Counted from the first letter of the stretch, positions 1-9,065 are shown. The stretch is 64,000 nucleotides of DNA from Fluviirhizobium alvei (GCF_030551875.1 NZ_JAUOZU010000001.1:530586-594585); one strand, 5' to 3'. Translations and numbers: made by a program. The notes: generated from the letters alone by a model not told the origin.

Positions 1-790
1 GTCCGGCAGTCACGAGAACGCCGCTTTCGATCAGCGGATCGACGAGACCCGCCCAGCCGAGCGCCACACCCTGTTCGCCGATCGCCGCCTGGATCACCAG
101 CGAATAGGTATTGAAGCTCAGGTCTCCCTCGTCACGATTTCCCGCCCGCTGGTGTCCGAGTTGCAGGAAATAATGGCTCCAGTCGAACCAGGAGGCGGCG
201 GCATTGTCGAGATGGATCAGCCGCGTGCGTGCGAGATCCGCCATAGTGGGATTTTCCGTGAGCCGGGCCGCAAATCCCGGTGCGCAGACCGGCGTCACCT
301 GTTCGCTGAGAAGCAGGATCGCACCGGGACCCGCTTCCGCCCGGCTTCCGAAGGTGACGGAGACATCATCGGTCTCCTTCACCTGCACGGCCGGGTTCTG
401 GGTGGCGATGATCTGCAGGTTGATTTCGGGATGGCGATCGCGGAAGGACTGCATGCGCGGCATCATCCACAGGGACGCGAAGGCATAATCGGTGTGAAGC
501 CTGACCGTCGGACGGTTCCGGGTGCCGCGGATCTCGCGGGCGAGCGCGTCGATTTCCTCGACCTGTCGGAGTGCCAGGGCATGCAGCCGCTTGCCCTCCT
601 GCGTGAGATCGATGCCGCGATGATGGCGGATGAGAAGCGGAACGCCGAGCTGTTCCTCGATCCGCCGGATCTGATAGCTCACGCCCGGTTGCGTCAGCTT
701 CAGCCGTTCCGCGGCAACCGTCAGGTTTCCACTTTTGCCCACTTCGGCGAAGATGCGCAGCCAGCCAAGATCGAGTGGATGTTCAGCCAT
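1..790 (-). CDS. LysR-family regulator, probable choline-sulfate utilisation regulator (3' end outside the window)
   Basis: Reading leftward from the ATG at 790, the protein begins MAEHPLDLGWLRIFAEV and continues with a typical LysR winged helix-turn-helix (LTVAAERLKLTQPGVSYQIRR, about residues 23-43) and then the start of the periplasmic-binding-protein-like effector domain (RPTVRLHTDYAF, MPRMQSF). The C-terminus lies beyond base 1, with about 263 codons visible. It is divergent from the choline sulfatase gene with a gap of about 170 bp. LysR genes in this position beside betC are known as choline-sulfate utilisation regulators, so control of betC from the shared intergenic region is the likely role; the ligand is inferred. 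The LysR assignment is firm, the specific role is moderately supported. Confidence 0.88.
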   Translation of the reverse strand, partial: MAEHPLDLGWLRIFAEVGKSGNLTVAAERLKLTQPGVSYQIRRIEEQLGVPLLIRHHRGIDLTQEGKRLHALALRQVEEIDALAREIRGTRNRPTVRLHTDYAFASLWMMPRMQSFRDRHPEINLQIIATQNPAVQVKETDDVSVTFGSRAEAGPGAILLLSEQVTPVCAPGFAARLTENPTMADLARTRLIHLDNAAASWFDWSHYFLQLGHQRAGNRDEGDLSFNTYSLVIQAAIGEQGVALGWAGLVDPLIESGVLVTAG

Positions 791-963
791 AAGAAATCCT
801 TTGGTCCGCCATTGAAAATCTGCCGCTTCACAGCCGGGCGGATGCATAGTCAATAGGTTGCTTGAGGTGGTTTCGAATGGCAAGATCGAAGGATCGGTTT
901 CCGACCCAACGAAAGCCAGTCTTTGAACCGAAACGGAAATGCAAAAGCGGCAGGAGGTCTCCA

Positions 964-2481
964 ATGGCTCGTCCCAACATTCTCATCATCATGGTCGATC
1001 AGCTGAACGGCACCTTCTTTCCCGATGGGCCGGCCGAGTTTCTCCATGCGCCGCACATGAAGGTGCTTGCGGCCCGGTCTGCGCGTTTTGCCAACAATTA
1101 CACATCTTCGCCGCTGTGCGCGCCGGCGCGTGCCTCCTTCATGGCTGGCCAGCTGCCCTCGCGCACCCGGGTCTATGATAATGCCGCCGAATATGTTTCG
1201 GCCATTCCCACCTTCGCCCATCATCTCCGCCGCGCCGGCTATTACACCGCCCTTTCCGGCAAGATGCATTTCGTCGGTCCCGACCAGCTGCACGGTTTCG
1301 AGGAACGGCTGACCACCGATATCTATCCGGCCGATTTCGGCTGGACGCCGGACTATCGCAAGCCCGGCGAGCGGATCGACTGGTGGTATCACAATATGGG
1401 CTCTGTCACCGGCGCCGGCGTGGCCGAAATCACCAACCAGATGGAATATGACGACGAGGTCGCCTTTTTCGCCAACCAGAAGATCTACCAGCTTTCGCGT
1501 GAAAACGATGACGCCGACCGCCGTCCCTGGTGCCTCACCGTTTCCTTCACCCATCCGCATGATCCCTATGTCGCGCGCCGCAAATACTGGGATCTCTACG
1601 AGGATTGCCCGCATCTGCTGCCGGAGGTCGGCATGCTCGATTTTCAGGATCCCCATTCCGAACGGATCCTGAAATCCTGCGACTATGCGAGCTTCGACAT
1701 CACCGAGGAAGATATCCGCCGCTCACGCCGCGCCTATTTCGCCAATATCAGCTATCTCGACGACAAGGTCGGCGAACTTGTCGATACGCTCACGCGCACC
1801 CGCATGCTCGATGAGACGCTGATCTTCTTCTGCTCCGACCATGGCGATATGCTGGGCGAGCGTGGTCTCTGGTTCAAGATGAACTTCTTCGAGGGCTCGG
1901 CGCGCGTACCGCTGATGATCGCCGGTCCCGGTGTCACCGCCGGCCGGCATGAAACCCCGACCTCCAATCTCGATGTCGCCCCCACGCTCTGCGATCTCGC
2001 CGGCATCGACATTGCCGATATCATGCCCTGGACCGATGGTGTCAGCCTCAAGGGCATGCTCGAGGGCAGGGGACGCACCGAGCCGGTGCTTATGGAATAT
2101 GCCGCCGAAGCCTCCTACGCGCCGCTGGTCGGCATTCGCGAAGGCAAATGGAAATATGTCTATTGCGCACTCGACCCCGAGCAGCTTTACGATCTCGCCA
2201 ACGATCCGCACGAGCTCAACAATCTCGCCAACGATCCGGCCCACGCCGACATTCTGGCCACCTTCCGGGCCAAACGCGCGGCCCGCTGGGACATGGCCCG
2301 TTTCGATGCCGAGGTGCGCGAAAGCCAGGCGCGCCGCTGGATCGTCTATGAAGCGCTGCGCAACGGCGCTTATTTCCCCTGGGATTACCAGCCGCTGCAG
2401 AAGGCTTCCGAGCGCTACATGCGCAACCACATGAATCTCGACAATCTCGAGGGCGAGAAGCGTTATCCGCGCGGCGAGTGA
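964..2481 (+). CDS. betC: Choline-sulfatase BetC
   Basis: A 505-residue sulfatase that would hydrolyse choline-O-sulfate to choline and sulfate in the cytoplasm, feeding the betaine pathway. The N-terminus (RPNILIIMVDQLNG) carries the first metal-binding Asp. The signature SSPLCAPARASFMAGQLPS holds the catalytic Cys, converted to formylglycine, in the C-x-P/A-x-R context. HPHDPY and the C-terminal metal site FCSDHGDMLGERGLWFK are intact. I chose the ATG at 964 because a strong AGGAGGT precedes it by about 7 bases and because MARPNILI matches the family N-terminus; an upstream in-frame extension to 862 lacks these supports. The length is normal for the family. In many rhizobia betC is followed directly by betB and betA; here about 3.8 kb of other genes intervene. 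Confidence 0.95.
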   Translation: MARPNILIIMVDQLNGTFFPDGPAEFLHAPHMKVLAARSARFANNYTSSPLCAPARASFMAGQLPSRTRVYDNAAEYVSAIPTFAHHLRRAGYYTALSGKMHFVGPDQLHGFEERLTTDIYPADFGWTPDYRKPGERIDWWYHNMGSVTGAGVAEITNQMEYDDEVAFFANQKIYQLSRENDDADRRPWCLTVSFTHPHDPYVARRKYWDLYEDCPHLLPEVGMLDFQDPHSERILKSCDYASFDITEEDIRRSRRAYFANISYLDDKVGELVDTLTRTRMLDETLIFFCSDHGDMLGERGLWFKMNFFEGSARVPLMIAGPGVTAGRHETPTSNLDVAPTLCDLAGIDIADIMPWTDGVSLKGMLEGRGRTEPVLMEYAAEASYAPLVGIREGKWKYVYCALDPEQLYDLANDPHELNNLANDPAHADILATFRAKRAARWDMARFDAEVRESQARRWIVYEALRNGAYFPWDYQPLQKASERYMRNHMNLDNLEGEKRYPRGE

Positions 2482-2508
2482 ATTTGTCGCAATCTGCCAT
2501 CTGTCAAT

Positions 2509-2532
2509 AATTCGCCGCAATCGCGGCGAATT
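2509..2532 (+). terminator. Hairpin downstream of betC
   Basis: A perfect 10-bp stem (AATTCGCCGC / GCGGCGAATT) with a 4-base loop lies 28 bases after the betC stop. No T-run follows, so it may be a Rho-independent-like hairpin, an RNA-stabilising stem or part of a repeat. The bases that follow, about 2540-2640, are strikingly AT-rich compared with the flanks and probably hold the promoter of the next gene. Confidence 0.5.
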
Positions 2533-2770
2533 TGGTCAATTGCGGCAAGGATAGGAATAGTAAATATTAAATATAGATGAATACAAAATAAGAACATGTT
2601 AAAAATAATTAAGTTGAGAAAATAGAGAAACCGAATAGAAATCATCCTCGGAAACGGAAGCAGCCGGCACGAAAAACAGAACGTGCGACGCGACAGTTTC
2701 AGACGTTTCCAGTCGACCCCGCACGGCCATCGAAACCTTTCGTGCGGTAGATATCAAAGAGGATAGTGCC

Positions 2771-3028
2771 ATGCGCGCTCTTTTTGCATCTGTTGTTGTT
2801 CTCTCCACCGTTGCTGCCATTCCTGCCGCCTATGCTGCGACGCAGTCGATGACCGGTACCGTCAAGTCCTATGTCGCGGGCAAGTCGCTCACGCTCAAGA
2901 ACGGCGACCAGTTCGTCCTGCCGGTGAACTTCAAGGATCCGGGCATCAAGACCGGCGAGAAGGTCAAGGTGGCCTATGAGAAGGCAGGAAAGAAGCTCCA
3001 GGCCGAGATGGTGACCATCGTCCACTGA
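2771..3028 (+). CDS. Small exported DUF1344-type protein
   Basis: An 85-residue protein with an N-terminal signal peptide (MRALFASVVVLSTVAAIPAAYA, likely cleaved after AYA), followed by a short beta-rich domain (MTGTVKSYVAGKSLTLKNGD...VLPVNFKDPGIKTGEKVKVAYEK). This matches the DUF1344 pattern seen in small periplasmic proteins of rhizobia, whose function is not known. A GAGGA ribosome site lies about 8 bases before the ATG. It stands alone between betC and the LuxR-type gene, behind an AT-rich leader and in front of a strong hairpin, so it is probably its own transcription unit. Confidence 0.8.
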   Translation: MRALFASVVVLSTVAAIPAAYAATQSMTGTVKSYVAGKSLTLKNGDQFVLPVNFKDPGIKTGEKVKVAYEKAGKKLQAEMVTIVH

Positions 3029-3041
3029 GTTCTGATCCCGG

Positions 3042-3075
3042 GGCGCCACACGTGGTTCTCACCATGTGTGGCGCC
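3042..3075 (+). terminator. Long hairpin after the DUF1344 gene
   Basis: GGCGCCACAC pairs perfectly with GTGTGGCGCC, and the stem extends inward (one G-T pair) to about 15 bp around a TCTC-type loop. It sits 14 bases after the stop codon. No T-run follows, so termination is likely but not certain. Confidence 0.6.
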
Positions 3076-3209
3076 ATCGCCACCTTGTATAAACAGAAAA
3101 AACGATAGGTCTGTTTCGAATTTCCTCTCACTTTTCATGCGTATGCACAGTTAAATCCCTTTCGACTTTAGTTTTTCTTCCCGACTGCTTTCTTGACGCT
3201 TGGTATGAG

Positions 3210-4268
3210 TTGACAATAGAGCGGCGAAAGGTCTTGCTTGCGTTGGTTTTCCGGCGGCTCTGGAGGTGTCGATTGGCGTTTGAGCGGATGCAGGGCCCGG
3301 TTGCCATCCGCGGGCGAATGGCGCGACCCGAAGATGCCCTGGCGCTTCTGGGCTTTCTCGAATGTTTCCTCTGGCGTCGCGATGTGGGGGCCACTTTATG
3401 GGCGGAACCGGTTGCCCGTCACCTCCGCGCGGGTTCATTGCGCGGTGGCATGATCGAGGAAATTCACGGCCAGGATAACGGCTCTATCTTGCTGTCGGCT
3501 GTCGGCTTCAGTGCCTTTGTCACGGATCGTGCCGTCGCCGCGCTGATGGAGGCCGGTCGGCCCGAGGGCGCGCTCGACATGCTTGGCCGCGTCTGCTCCG
3601 GTGAAGACGGACTTCTGCTCAAGGAAGCCGAGATCGCCGCCGCCAATGGGGGCGAGGGATTGAACCTCATGGTTCTCGGCTTCGCCCATCGCTATGAAAA
3701 TCCGGATGATCCCAACTGCCGCGCGCTGCTTGCGCGGGCCATCGCGCATTTCGTCGAGGCCCATTCCGGCTTCAATCTTCGACAGATCGTCCGGGAGGAT
3801 CCCGAGCCGGTCGCCAGTGTTCTCATCAGTTCCGGCATGCGGGAAGTGGCGCGTTATCCGTTGCCGGGTGTCGAATTTGTGGTGACGCACCGCCGCCGCG
3901 ATGACGATCTACCGCTGTTTCCCGATTCGATCACCGCCCAACTGATGGCCCACAGCCCGCCGATCATCCGTTTCTCCGCCGCACAACGCGCGCTGCTCGA
4001 ACTCGCCTGCGATGCCATGACCGATGATGACATTGCCGAAACGCTCGGCCTCTCGATCAATACCGTCAAGCGCACCTGGAAGCTGATCTATGACCGCGTC
4101 GCCGATCGCGCGCCTCAGGTCATGATGGGTCGCGCGCTCGGGCACGGATCCTCTCCGGGACGCGGCACCGAGAAACGCCGCCACCTGATCAGCTATCTCA
4201 AACAGCATCCGCAGGAGTTGCGTCCGATTGCCGATCGTGCTGTTCCCCGGGGAACAGGACCCTTTTAG
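3210..4268 (+). CDS. LuxR-type HTH transcriptional regulator with an unrecognised N-terminal region
   Basis: The last third carries a GerE/LuxR-like helix-turn-helix (FSAAQRALLELACD, then DDDIAETLGLSINTVKRTW, about residues 254-293), the DNA-binding element of response-regulator and quorum-type factors. The preceding roughly 250 residues show no receiver or autoinducer motif that I recognise; they may be a degenerate GAF-like or acyltransferase-like sensor. The start is uncertain: 3210 is a TTG, and an ATG at 3288 (MQGPVAIRG) would give 326 residues. It lies 60 bp before an RTX gene on the same strand and may control it, but that is inference. The C-terminal tail is basic and unstructured-looking. 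Confidence 0.72.
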   Translation: MTIERRKVLLALVFRRLWRCRLAFERMQGPVAIRGRMARPEDALALLGFLECFLWRRDVGATLWAEPVARHLRAGSLRGGMIEEIHGQDNGSILLSAVGFSAFVTDRAVAALMEAGRPEGALDMLGRVCSGEDGLLLKEAEIAAANGGEGLNLMVLGFAHRYENPDDPNCRALLARAIAHFVEAHSGFNLRQIVREDPEPVASVLISSGMREVARYPLPGVEFVVTHRRRDDDLPLFPDSITAQLMAHSPPIIRFSAAQRALLELACDAMTDDDIAETLGLSINTVKRTWKLIYDRVADRAPQVMMGRALGHGSSPGRGTEKRRHLISYLKQHPQELRPIADRAVPRGTGPF

Positions 4269-4328
4269 GGTAATTGCGGAACCAGAGCCCCGCGATGAAC
4301 ATGCCGTCACCCCAAGAGGAGAGACGAC

Positions 4329-5555
4329 ATGACCCTTCAGTTGCATCAGCTCACCACCACCATCACCACCACTTGGACTATTTCGACGACGGCCGACACC
4401 TGGATGGTCCGCTCCAGCGGCGTGATCAATTCCGGCGCAGCCGATGGGATACACGAAACGAGCGGCGCGGCCTCCAACCTGATCGACATTGCCGGTTTCG
4501 TCAAAGCCAGCAGTGCGATGGATGATCAGGCCGCCGGCATCCTGGCGGAAGGCTCGAACACCGATATCGGCATCGCTACGTCTGGTGTCGTTGAAGGGTT
4601 TTACGGCGTGGAACTGTTCGGCACGTCGCAGTCGCTGGTCAATCACGGCGCCATTTTTGGCGCCATCGCCAATGGCTATGGCGTCTATATGGATGGCAAT
4701 GTCGGTTCCACCATCTCCAATTTCGGCTCGATCGGCGGCGATACGGCCGTCTTCATTTTTGGCGGCAATCTGCTCTCGGGTCCATCGGGTGTCACAGCCC
4801 TTGTCAATCGGGATGGCGGCGTGATCTCGTCGACGGGCGATGCCATAAACGCCTCGACCGCCGACAATGAGTATATCCGTATCGTCAATCGCGGCCTGCT
4901 CGATGGTGACGATATGGCCTATACCGGTGGTGATGGCTCGGATGTTCTCGTCAATTCCGGCGAGATCCAGGGCGATGTAAGGCTTGGCCTTGGCAGCGAC
5001 AGCTTTGATGGCCGCGGCGGCAAGATGTTCGGCAATATCTATGGCGGTGGCGGTGGTGATACGCTTCTCACCTCGAAAGCCGGCCTGCAGCTGATCGAAG
5101 GGTTCGGGGCCGGGCGCGACAGTGTCTTCTCAACCGTCAGCTATGATCTGAACGCCAATGTCGAACAGCTTTTCCTGATCGGAAACAAGAATATCGATGG
5201 CAACGGTAATGGGCTCGACAACCGCCTCGAAGGCAATGTCGCCAACAACATTCTCAGGGGCGGCGATGGCAACGATCATCTCTGGGGCCATGCCGGTGCC
5301 GACAAGATGCGCGGCGGCGCTAATGCCGACATCTTCATTTTCGGCGATGGCGATGGGCGTGACCAGATCCTGGATTTCGAGAATGGCAGGGACCGTATCG
5401 ATCTCTCGGGCTGGGCCAACACCTCCAATCTCTTCGACGTAAAGGCGCATCTCACCGTCGATGGCGACGATCTCGTCATCCGCGCCGGCTCCGATAGCCT
5501 GCGCCTGGTCGATGTCGACCGCAACGAACTCGACAGAAGCGATTTTCTGTTCTGA
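4329..5555 (+). CDS. RTX-type calcium-binding protein, probably secreted
   Basis: A 408-residue acidic, Gly/Asp-rich protein. It has a Thr-rich N-terminus, then beta-helix-like stretches (VNSGEIQGDVRLG, ISNFGSIGGDTAVF), and near residues 300-345 RTX nonapeptides of the GGxGxDxxx kind (LRGGDGNDHLWGHAGADKM, RGGANADIFIFG). It ends in ...ELDRSDFLF, an acidic-hydrophobic tail like a type I secretion signal. No classical signal peptide is present, as expected for T1SS cargo. A GAGGAGA site precedes the ATG. It converges with the globin gene, leaving 10 bp. The molecular function is unknown: a surface or matrix protein is possible, an enzyme domain is not visible. Confidence 0.82.
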   Translation: MTLQLHQLTTTITTTWTISTTADTWMVRSSGVINSGAADGIHETSGAASNLIDIAGFVKASSAMDDQAAGILAEGSNTDIGIATSGVVEGFYGVELFGTSQSLVNHGAIFGAIANGYGVYMDGNVGSTISNFGSIGGDTAVFIFGGNLLSGPSGVTALVNRDGGVISSTGDAINASTADNEYIRIVNRGLLDGDDMAYTGGDGSDVLVNSGEIQGDVRLGLGSDSFDGRGGKMFGNIYGGGGGDTLLTSKAGLQLIEGFGAGRDSVFSTVSYDLNANVEQLFLIGNKNIDGNGNGLDNRLEGNVANNILRGGDGNDHLWGHAGADKMRGGANADIFIFGDGDGRDQILDFENGRDRIDLSGWANTSNLFDVKAHLTVDGDDLVIRAGSDSLRLVDVDRNELDRSDFLF

Positions 5556-5565
5556 CTGAACCGGG

Positions 5566-6042
5566 TCAATCGACCCGGATCTCTTCTTCCGAAATCGGTG
5601 CGATCGAAATCGTATCCTCGCCATGATGGAAGGCGATCGCGAGCCGGAAACTGTGGGCGATCCTGAGGGCGCGGTTGACGAACAGCTGCGCCACTTCCGG
5701 CGGGCAAAGCCGGCGCACGGCCTGTCGGAACAGGAGGAGCCAGCGACGGAAATGCGCTTCCCCCAGACCATCAAGGCTAAGATGCGGCGGCAGCGGCCTT
5801 CCATCGTAGCGATCGGTGCGAAGCAGCGTTGCCGACCAGAAATCGCTCATCTTGTCGAGATGGCGCGGCCAGTCCGCATCCGGAATATGGGCGGCGAAGA
5901 TCGGCCCGATAAGGTCATCCTTGCGGATGGCATCGTAGAAACCATGCACAACCGCCCGGATCATCGCCTCGTCCAGCATGTCGGGCAGCGCGACGCCATC
6001 GATCACGATCGTCTTGCCTGTGCGGCTCTCGGCAATCTGCAT
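5566..6042 (-). CDS. Group III truncated hemoglobin
   Basis: A 158-residue protein with the TrHb3 pattern: VHGFYDAIRKDDLIGPIF, then DADWPRHLDKMSDFWSATLL, a TDRYDGRPLPPH stretch, and EAHFRRWLLLF, whose His is the expected proximal heme ligand. These small cytoplasmic globins bind O2 or NO; a role in NO or oxygen handling is known only for some relatives. It is divergent from betB across about 210 bp. An N-terminal extension of about 20 residues precedes the globin fold. Nothing ties it to choline metabolism apart from position. Confidence 0.88.
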   Translation of the reverse strand: MQIAESRTGKTIVIDGVALPDMLDEAMIRAVVHGFYDAIRKDDLIGPIFAAHIPDADWPRHLDKMSDFWSATLLRTDRYDGRPLPPHLSLDGLGEAHFRRWLLLFRQAVRRLCPPEVAQLFVNRALRIAHSFRLAIAFHHGEDTISIAPISEEEIRVD

Positions 6043-6252
6043 GTCGAATCCAATCCGTTCTGATCCGGCGCGGATTTTAGACCCTTCTCGCCCGGATTTC
6101 GATGCGGCAAAGCGACATCGTTTCGCTAGCGAAGCCTTCGTGTCGCAAACGGAACGGAATCTGGCCCCGGCAAAAACGGTATCGTCGCAATGTCACGGCT
6201 ATATGCTAGGCTGAGGGGACCATCCCGAAACCATTCCAGACCGAGGTAGACG

Positions 6253-7716
6253 ATGCGCGCACAGCCCAAAGCCAGCCATTTCATCGATGGGGAGTATGTC
6301 GAGGATACTGCCGGCACCCCTTTCGACAGCGTCTATCCCGCAACCGGTGAGGTGATCGCGCGTCTCCATGCCGCCACGCCGGCGATCATTGAACGCGCCA
6401 TCGCCTCTGCCAAGCGTGCGCAGGTGGAATGGGCGGCGATGAGCCCGACGGCGCGCGGTCGCATCCTCAAGCGCGCTGCCCAGATCATGCGCGAACGCAA
6501 CCGTGAGCTCTCCGAACTCGAGACGCTCGATACCGGCAAGCCGATCCAGGAAACGATCGTCGCCGATCCGACCTCGGGTGCCGATGCGTTCGAATATTTC
6601 GGTGGCGTCGCGGCCTCCGCCCTCAATGGCGAGCATATTCCGCTCGGCGGCGACTGGGCCTACACAAAACGTATTCCGCTCGGCGTCTGCGTCGGCATCG
6701 GCGCCTGGAACTATCCCCAGCAGATCGCCTGCTGGAAGGGCGCGCCGGCGCTGATCTGCGGCAATGCCATGGTGTTCAAGCCTTCGGAAAACACGCCGCT
6801 CGGTGCGCTCAAGATCGCCGAGATCCTCATCGAGGCCGGTCTGCCTAAGGGGCTATACAACGTCATCCAGGGAGATCGCTCCACCGGCCCGCAGCTGGTC
6901 AATCATCCCGATGTCAATAAAGTGTCGCTCACGGGCTCGGTGCCGACCGGCCGCAAGGTGGCGGAAGCCGCTGCAGGCCATCTCAAGCATGTGACGATGG
7001 AACTCGGCGGCAAGTCGCCGATGATCGTTTTTGACGATGCCGATGTCGAAAGCGCGATTTCCGGCGCCATGCTGGGCAATTTCTATTCGACCGGCCAGGT
7101 TTGCTCCAACGGCACCCGCGTCTTCGTTCAGAAGGGCATCAAGGACAAGTTCCTGACCCGGCTCAAAGCCCGCACCGAAGCGATCCTGATCGGCGATCCG
7201 GAAGATGAGGCGACCCAGATGGGTCCGGTCATCAACCGCGCCCAGCAGGAAAAGATCCTCGCCTATATCGAAAAGGGCAAGGCCGAAGGCGCCACACTCG
7301 TCACCGGTGGCTCGATTCCCAATTCGGTTTCGGCTGAAGGCTGCTATGTCCAGCCAACCGTGTTTGCCGATGTCACGGACGACATGACGATTGCGCGCGA
7401 GGAAATCTTCGGGCCGGTCATGTGCGTCCTGGATTTCGCGAATGAAGCGGAAGTCGTCGAACGCGCCAATGCGTCGGAATTCGGTCTCGCTGGCGGCGTC
7501 TTTACCGCCGATCTGGCCCGCGCCCACCGCATGGCCGACCAGATCGAGGCCGGTACCTTCTGGATCAACACCTACAATCTCTGCCCGGTCGAAATTCCCT
7601 TCGGCGGCGTCAAGCAGTCCGGTTTCGGTCGCGAAAATTCGCTCGCTGCCATCGAACATTATTCGGAACTGAAGACGGTCTATGTCGCCATGGGCAAGTG
7701 CGAGGCGCCGTATTGA
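6253..7716 (+). CDS. betB: Betaine-aldehyde dehydrogenase BetB
   Basis: A 487-residue NAD(P)-dependent aldehyde dehydrogenase that would oxidise betaine aldehyde to glycine betaine. Visible family motifs are [19 protein letters not shown] (cofactor fold), KPSENTPL, the general base in [10 protein letters not shown], the catalytic Cys in [14 protein letters not shown], and REEIFGPV. The C-terminus ([14 protein letters not shown]) is standard. GAGGTAG lies about 7 bases before the ATG. It is separated from betA by 1.4 kb holding a palindromic element and a toxin-antitoxin cassette, so co-transcription of betB and betA may be weakened. Confidence 0.95.
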   Translation: MRAQPKASHFIDGEYVEDTAGTPFDSVYPATGEVIARLHAATPAIIERAIASAKRAQVEWAAMSPTARGRILKRAAQIMRERNRELSELETLDTGKPIQETIVADPTSGADAFEYFGGVAASALNGEHIPLGGDWAYTKRIPLGVCVGIGAWNYPQQIACWKGAPALICGNAMVFKPSENTPLGALKIAEILIEAGLPKGLYNVIQGDRSTGPQLVNHPDVNKVSLTGSVPTGRKVAEAAAGHLKHVTMELGGKSPMIVFDDADVESAISGAMLGNFYSTGQVCSNGTRVFVQKGIKDKFLTRLKARTEAILIGDPEDEATQMGPVINRAQQEKILAYIEKGKAEGATLVTGGSIPNSVSAEGCYVQPTVFADVTDDMTIAREEIFGPVMCVLDFANEAEVVERANASEFGLAGGVFTADLARAHRMADQIEAGTFWINTYNLCPVEIPFGGVKQSGFGRENSLAAIEHYSELKTVYVAMGKCEAPY

Positions 7717-7727
7717 TTAGGTAGAGC

Positions 7728-8007
7728 ACCCCTCACCAAGCGCGTCCATGCAATCGGCTTTGCCTCTTGCGGACTTGCTATCCTCTCCCGCAAGGGGAGA
7801 GGTAGGGTGCCGCAAGTGCGGCTTCGAGTTGGTTGAGGCGGTACCGCGGATTTACCTCTCCCCTTGCGGGAGAGGCTTGGCAGAGGCCGGCGAAGCCGGA
7901 CAAAACAACAATGTTGTTTTGAGCGAACAAGGCCGGAGCGCGAACCGTGCGAGGGCAAAAAGGCCAGGTGAAGCGCAGCGAACCTTTGGCCGAAGTTGGT
8001 GAGGGGT
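7728..8007. repeat. Palindrome-rich intergenic element with 12-bp terminal inverted repeats
   Basis: The element is bounded by perfect 12-bp inverted repeats, ACCCCTCACCAA (7728-7739) and TTGGTGAGGGGT (7996-8007). Inside is a perfect 23-bp inverted repeat (7782-7804 against 7853-7875, core CTCTCCCGCAAGGGGAGAG) and a 21-bp palindrome at 7901-7921 (CAAAACAACA-A-TGTTGTTTTG). It has no coding capacity worth calling. The structure resembles a MITE or a rhizobial intergenic mosaic element. No clean target-site duplication is visible. It begins 11 bases after the betB stop. Confidence 0.75.
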
Positions 8008-8048
8008 AAAACCCCACATTAGGCGGCCACACAAAAGGCAGGCAGGGT

Positions 8049-8112
8049 ATGAACATGCAAGCTGATTTCATCATCGTAGGCTCAGGCTCCGCGCTGGCGT
8101 CGAGACCGTCGG
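8049..8112 (+). pseudogene. Duplicated betA 5' fragment
   Basis: These 64 bases nearly repeat the betA start at 9153-9225: the coding portion ATGCAAGCTGATTTCATC onward is identical over about 40 bases, then 9 bases (three codons of the GxGxxG loop) are missing, and one further mismatch occurs before homology stops at GTCGG. Reading on, no choline dehydrogenase sequence follows. It has its own ATG ([19 protein letters not shown]). It marks the left edge of the toxin-antitoxin cassette, and true betA marks the right edge. Confidence 0.85.
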
Positions 8113-8121
8113 CAGCTTGGC

Positions 8122-8445
8122 TCATTCACGCCGCAAGGCCTTTTCTTTCCGGGCGAGCGTTTCACCAAGTGGGCGGTCAGGATCTTTGCGTTTGGCCGGT
8201 TTCAACGCCTTGTGATCGGCAAGCAGAAGCATTCGTTCGGCCTGCAAAGCATCGTCGTCCAGCATCGCATTCACAGCAATCCTGGCGCCATGTCTTCCGC
8301 GCCGGTTCGACTGAGCTTTGAAAAGAGGAATGTTTTTCCGGGATGCCTTGCTGTTCTCGCCATAGCCATTGCGGCAGTCTCTCTCCAGAGAGAGCTGTTT
8401 ATCGCCCGGTGGCGACCGGCGCTCGCGCGTCTTCGGATCGCTCAT
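8122..8445 (-). CDS. Small basic protein, third gene of the toxin-antitoxin cassette
   Basis: A 107-residue, strongly charged protein (MSDPKTRERRSPPGDKQLSL...LLLADHKALKPAKRKDPDRP...ARKEKALRRE). I do not recognise a domain. Its ATG overlaps the TGA of the antitoxin gene (ATGA), so it is probably translationally coupled to it, and it ends 9 bases short of the truncated betA fragment. It is therefore likely part of the mobile module rather than of the bet operon. A role as accessory or chaperone-like partner of the toxin-antitoxin pair would be a guess. Confidence 0.6.
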   Translation of the reverse strand: MSDPKTRERRSPPGDKQLSLERDCRNGYGENSKASRKNIPLFKAQSNRRGRHGARIAVNAMLDDDALQAERMLLLADHKALKPAKRKDPDRPLGETLARKEKALRRE

Positions 8446-8813
8446 GCTTGATCGTCCTGCTCCGAAGCCACCAGATCAACGAGATCGACCTTGAGCGCTA
8501 TCGCAATACGCTTGAGCACATCGACAGAGCCAGTCTTCTTGCCGGTTTCGATGTCCGACAGATAGGGTTGGGAAATACCGGCAGCGGTGGCCAGTTGGCT
8601 CGCGGTCATACCGCGATATTTGCGGAAAGTCCTGATGCGGCTGTCGGTTTCAAACAGTTCATAGACAAGTTCTGCCGGCCAAGTCTCTTCGCCAGCAGCG
8701 ATACGGGCTTTGATTGCATCCGCCTTCAGACCATCGATCAGGTCCTCGAAATCATCCTCGCTCAAAAGAACATAGTTTTTACCGTCGAGCGTGAGGCGCT
8801 GAATATTACCCAT
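8442..8813 (-). CDS. XRE-family antitoxin
   Basis: A 123-residue protein. The N-terminal half (RLTLDGKNYVLLSEDDFEDL) looks like the toxin-binding part of RelB/Phd-like antitoxins. The C-terminal half is a classic Cro/CI-type HTH: GMTASQLATAAGISQPYLSD, then IETGKKTGSVDVLKRIAIAL. It would neutralise the toxin encoded just upstream and repress their shared promoter. The toxin stop and this start are 6 bp apart. The order toxin then antitoxin is as in HigBA. Antitoxin by family and context; activity untested. Confidence 0.85.
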   Translation of the reverse strand: MGNIQRLTLDGKNYVLLSEDDFEDLIDGLKADAIKARIAAGEETWPAELVYELFETDSRIRTFRKYRGMTASQLATAAGISQPYLSDIETGKKTGSVDVLKRIAIALKVDLVDLVASEQDDQA

Positions 8814-8819
8814 TCTGTG

Positions 8820-9065
8820 TCACTCCTTGTAGATTCCGCCGCGTGGACCGGCATCGATGACCATGACGACAAGCCCTTGGTCGTTAATGATGACACGGTC
8901 CTGTCCAACCCGGATTCTGTAGTTATCGGAACCAACCAACTTCTTGATATCGACCGCCTCTCCCCTCGCATAGGCATCGACCTTGTCTCGGATCGCTTGT
9001 CGCCGTTTTGGCTGCATCCGGCTGAGACTTCGTTCGGCGGCCTTGGAGTAGGTGACGCGTTTCAT
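8820..9065 (-). CDS. RelE/ParE-superfamily toxin
   Basis: An 81-residue basic protein beginning MKRVTYSKAAERSLSRMQPK and ending with the RelE-fold strand pattern (YRIRVGQDRVIINDQGLVVMV, then DAGPRGGIYKE). The Arg residues of the RIRVGQDRVI strand correspond to those used by RelE-type mRNA interferases. It is the first gene of a leftward operon (toxin, XRE antitoxin, small basic protein); its promoter must lie in 9066-9152, immediately against the start of betA, which is transcribed the other way. Confidence 0.85.
   Translation of the reverse strand: MKRVTYSKAAERSLSRMQPKRRQAIRDKVDAYARGEAVDIKKLVGSDNYRIRVGQDRVIINDQGLVVMVIDAGPRGGIYKE

Noticed and set aside
4274..4525. A frame with seven consecutive His residues near 4350
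   Set aside because: It is the alternate reading of the Thr-rich start of the RTX gene at 4329 (CACCACCATCACCACC), not a separate gene.
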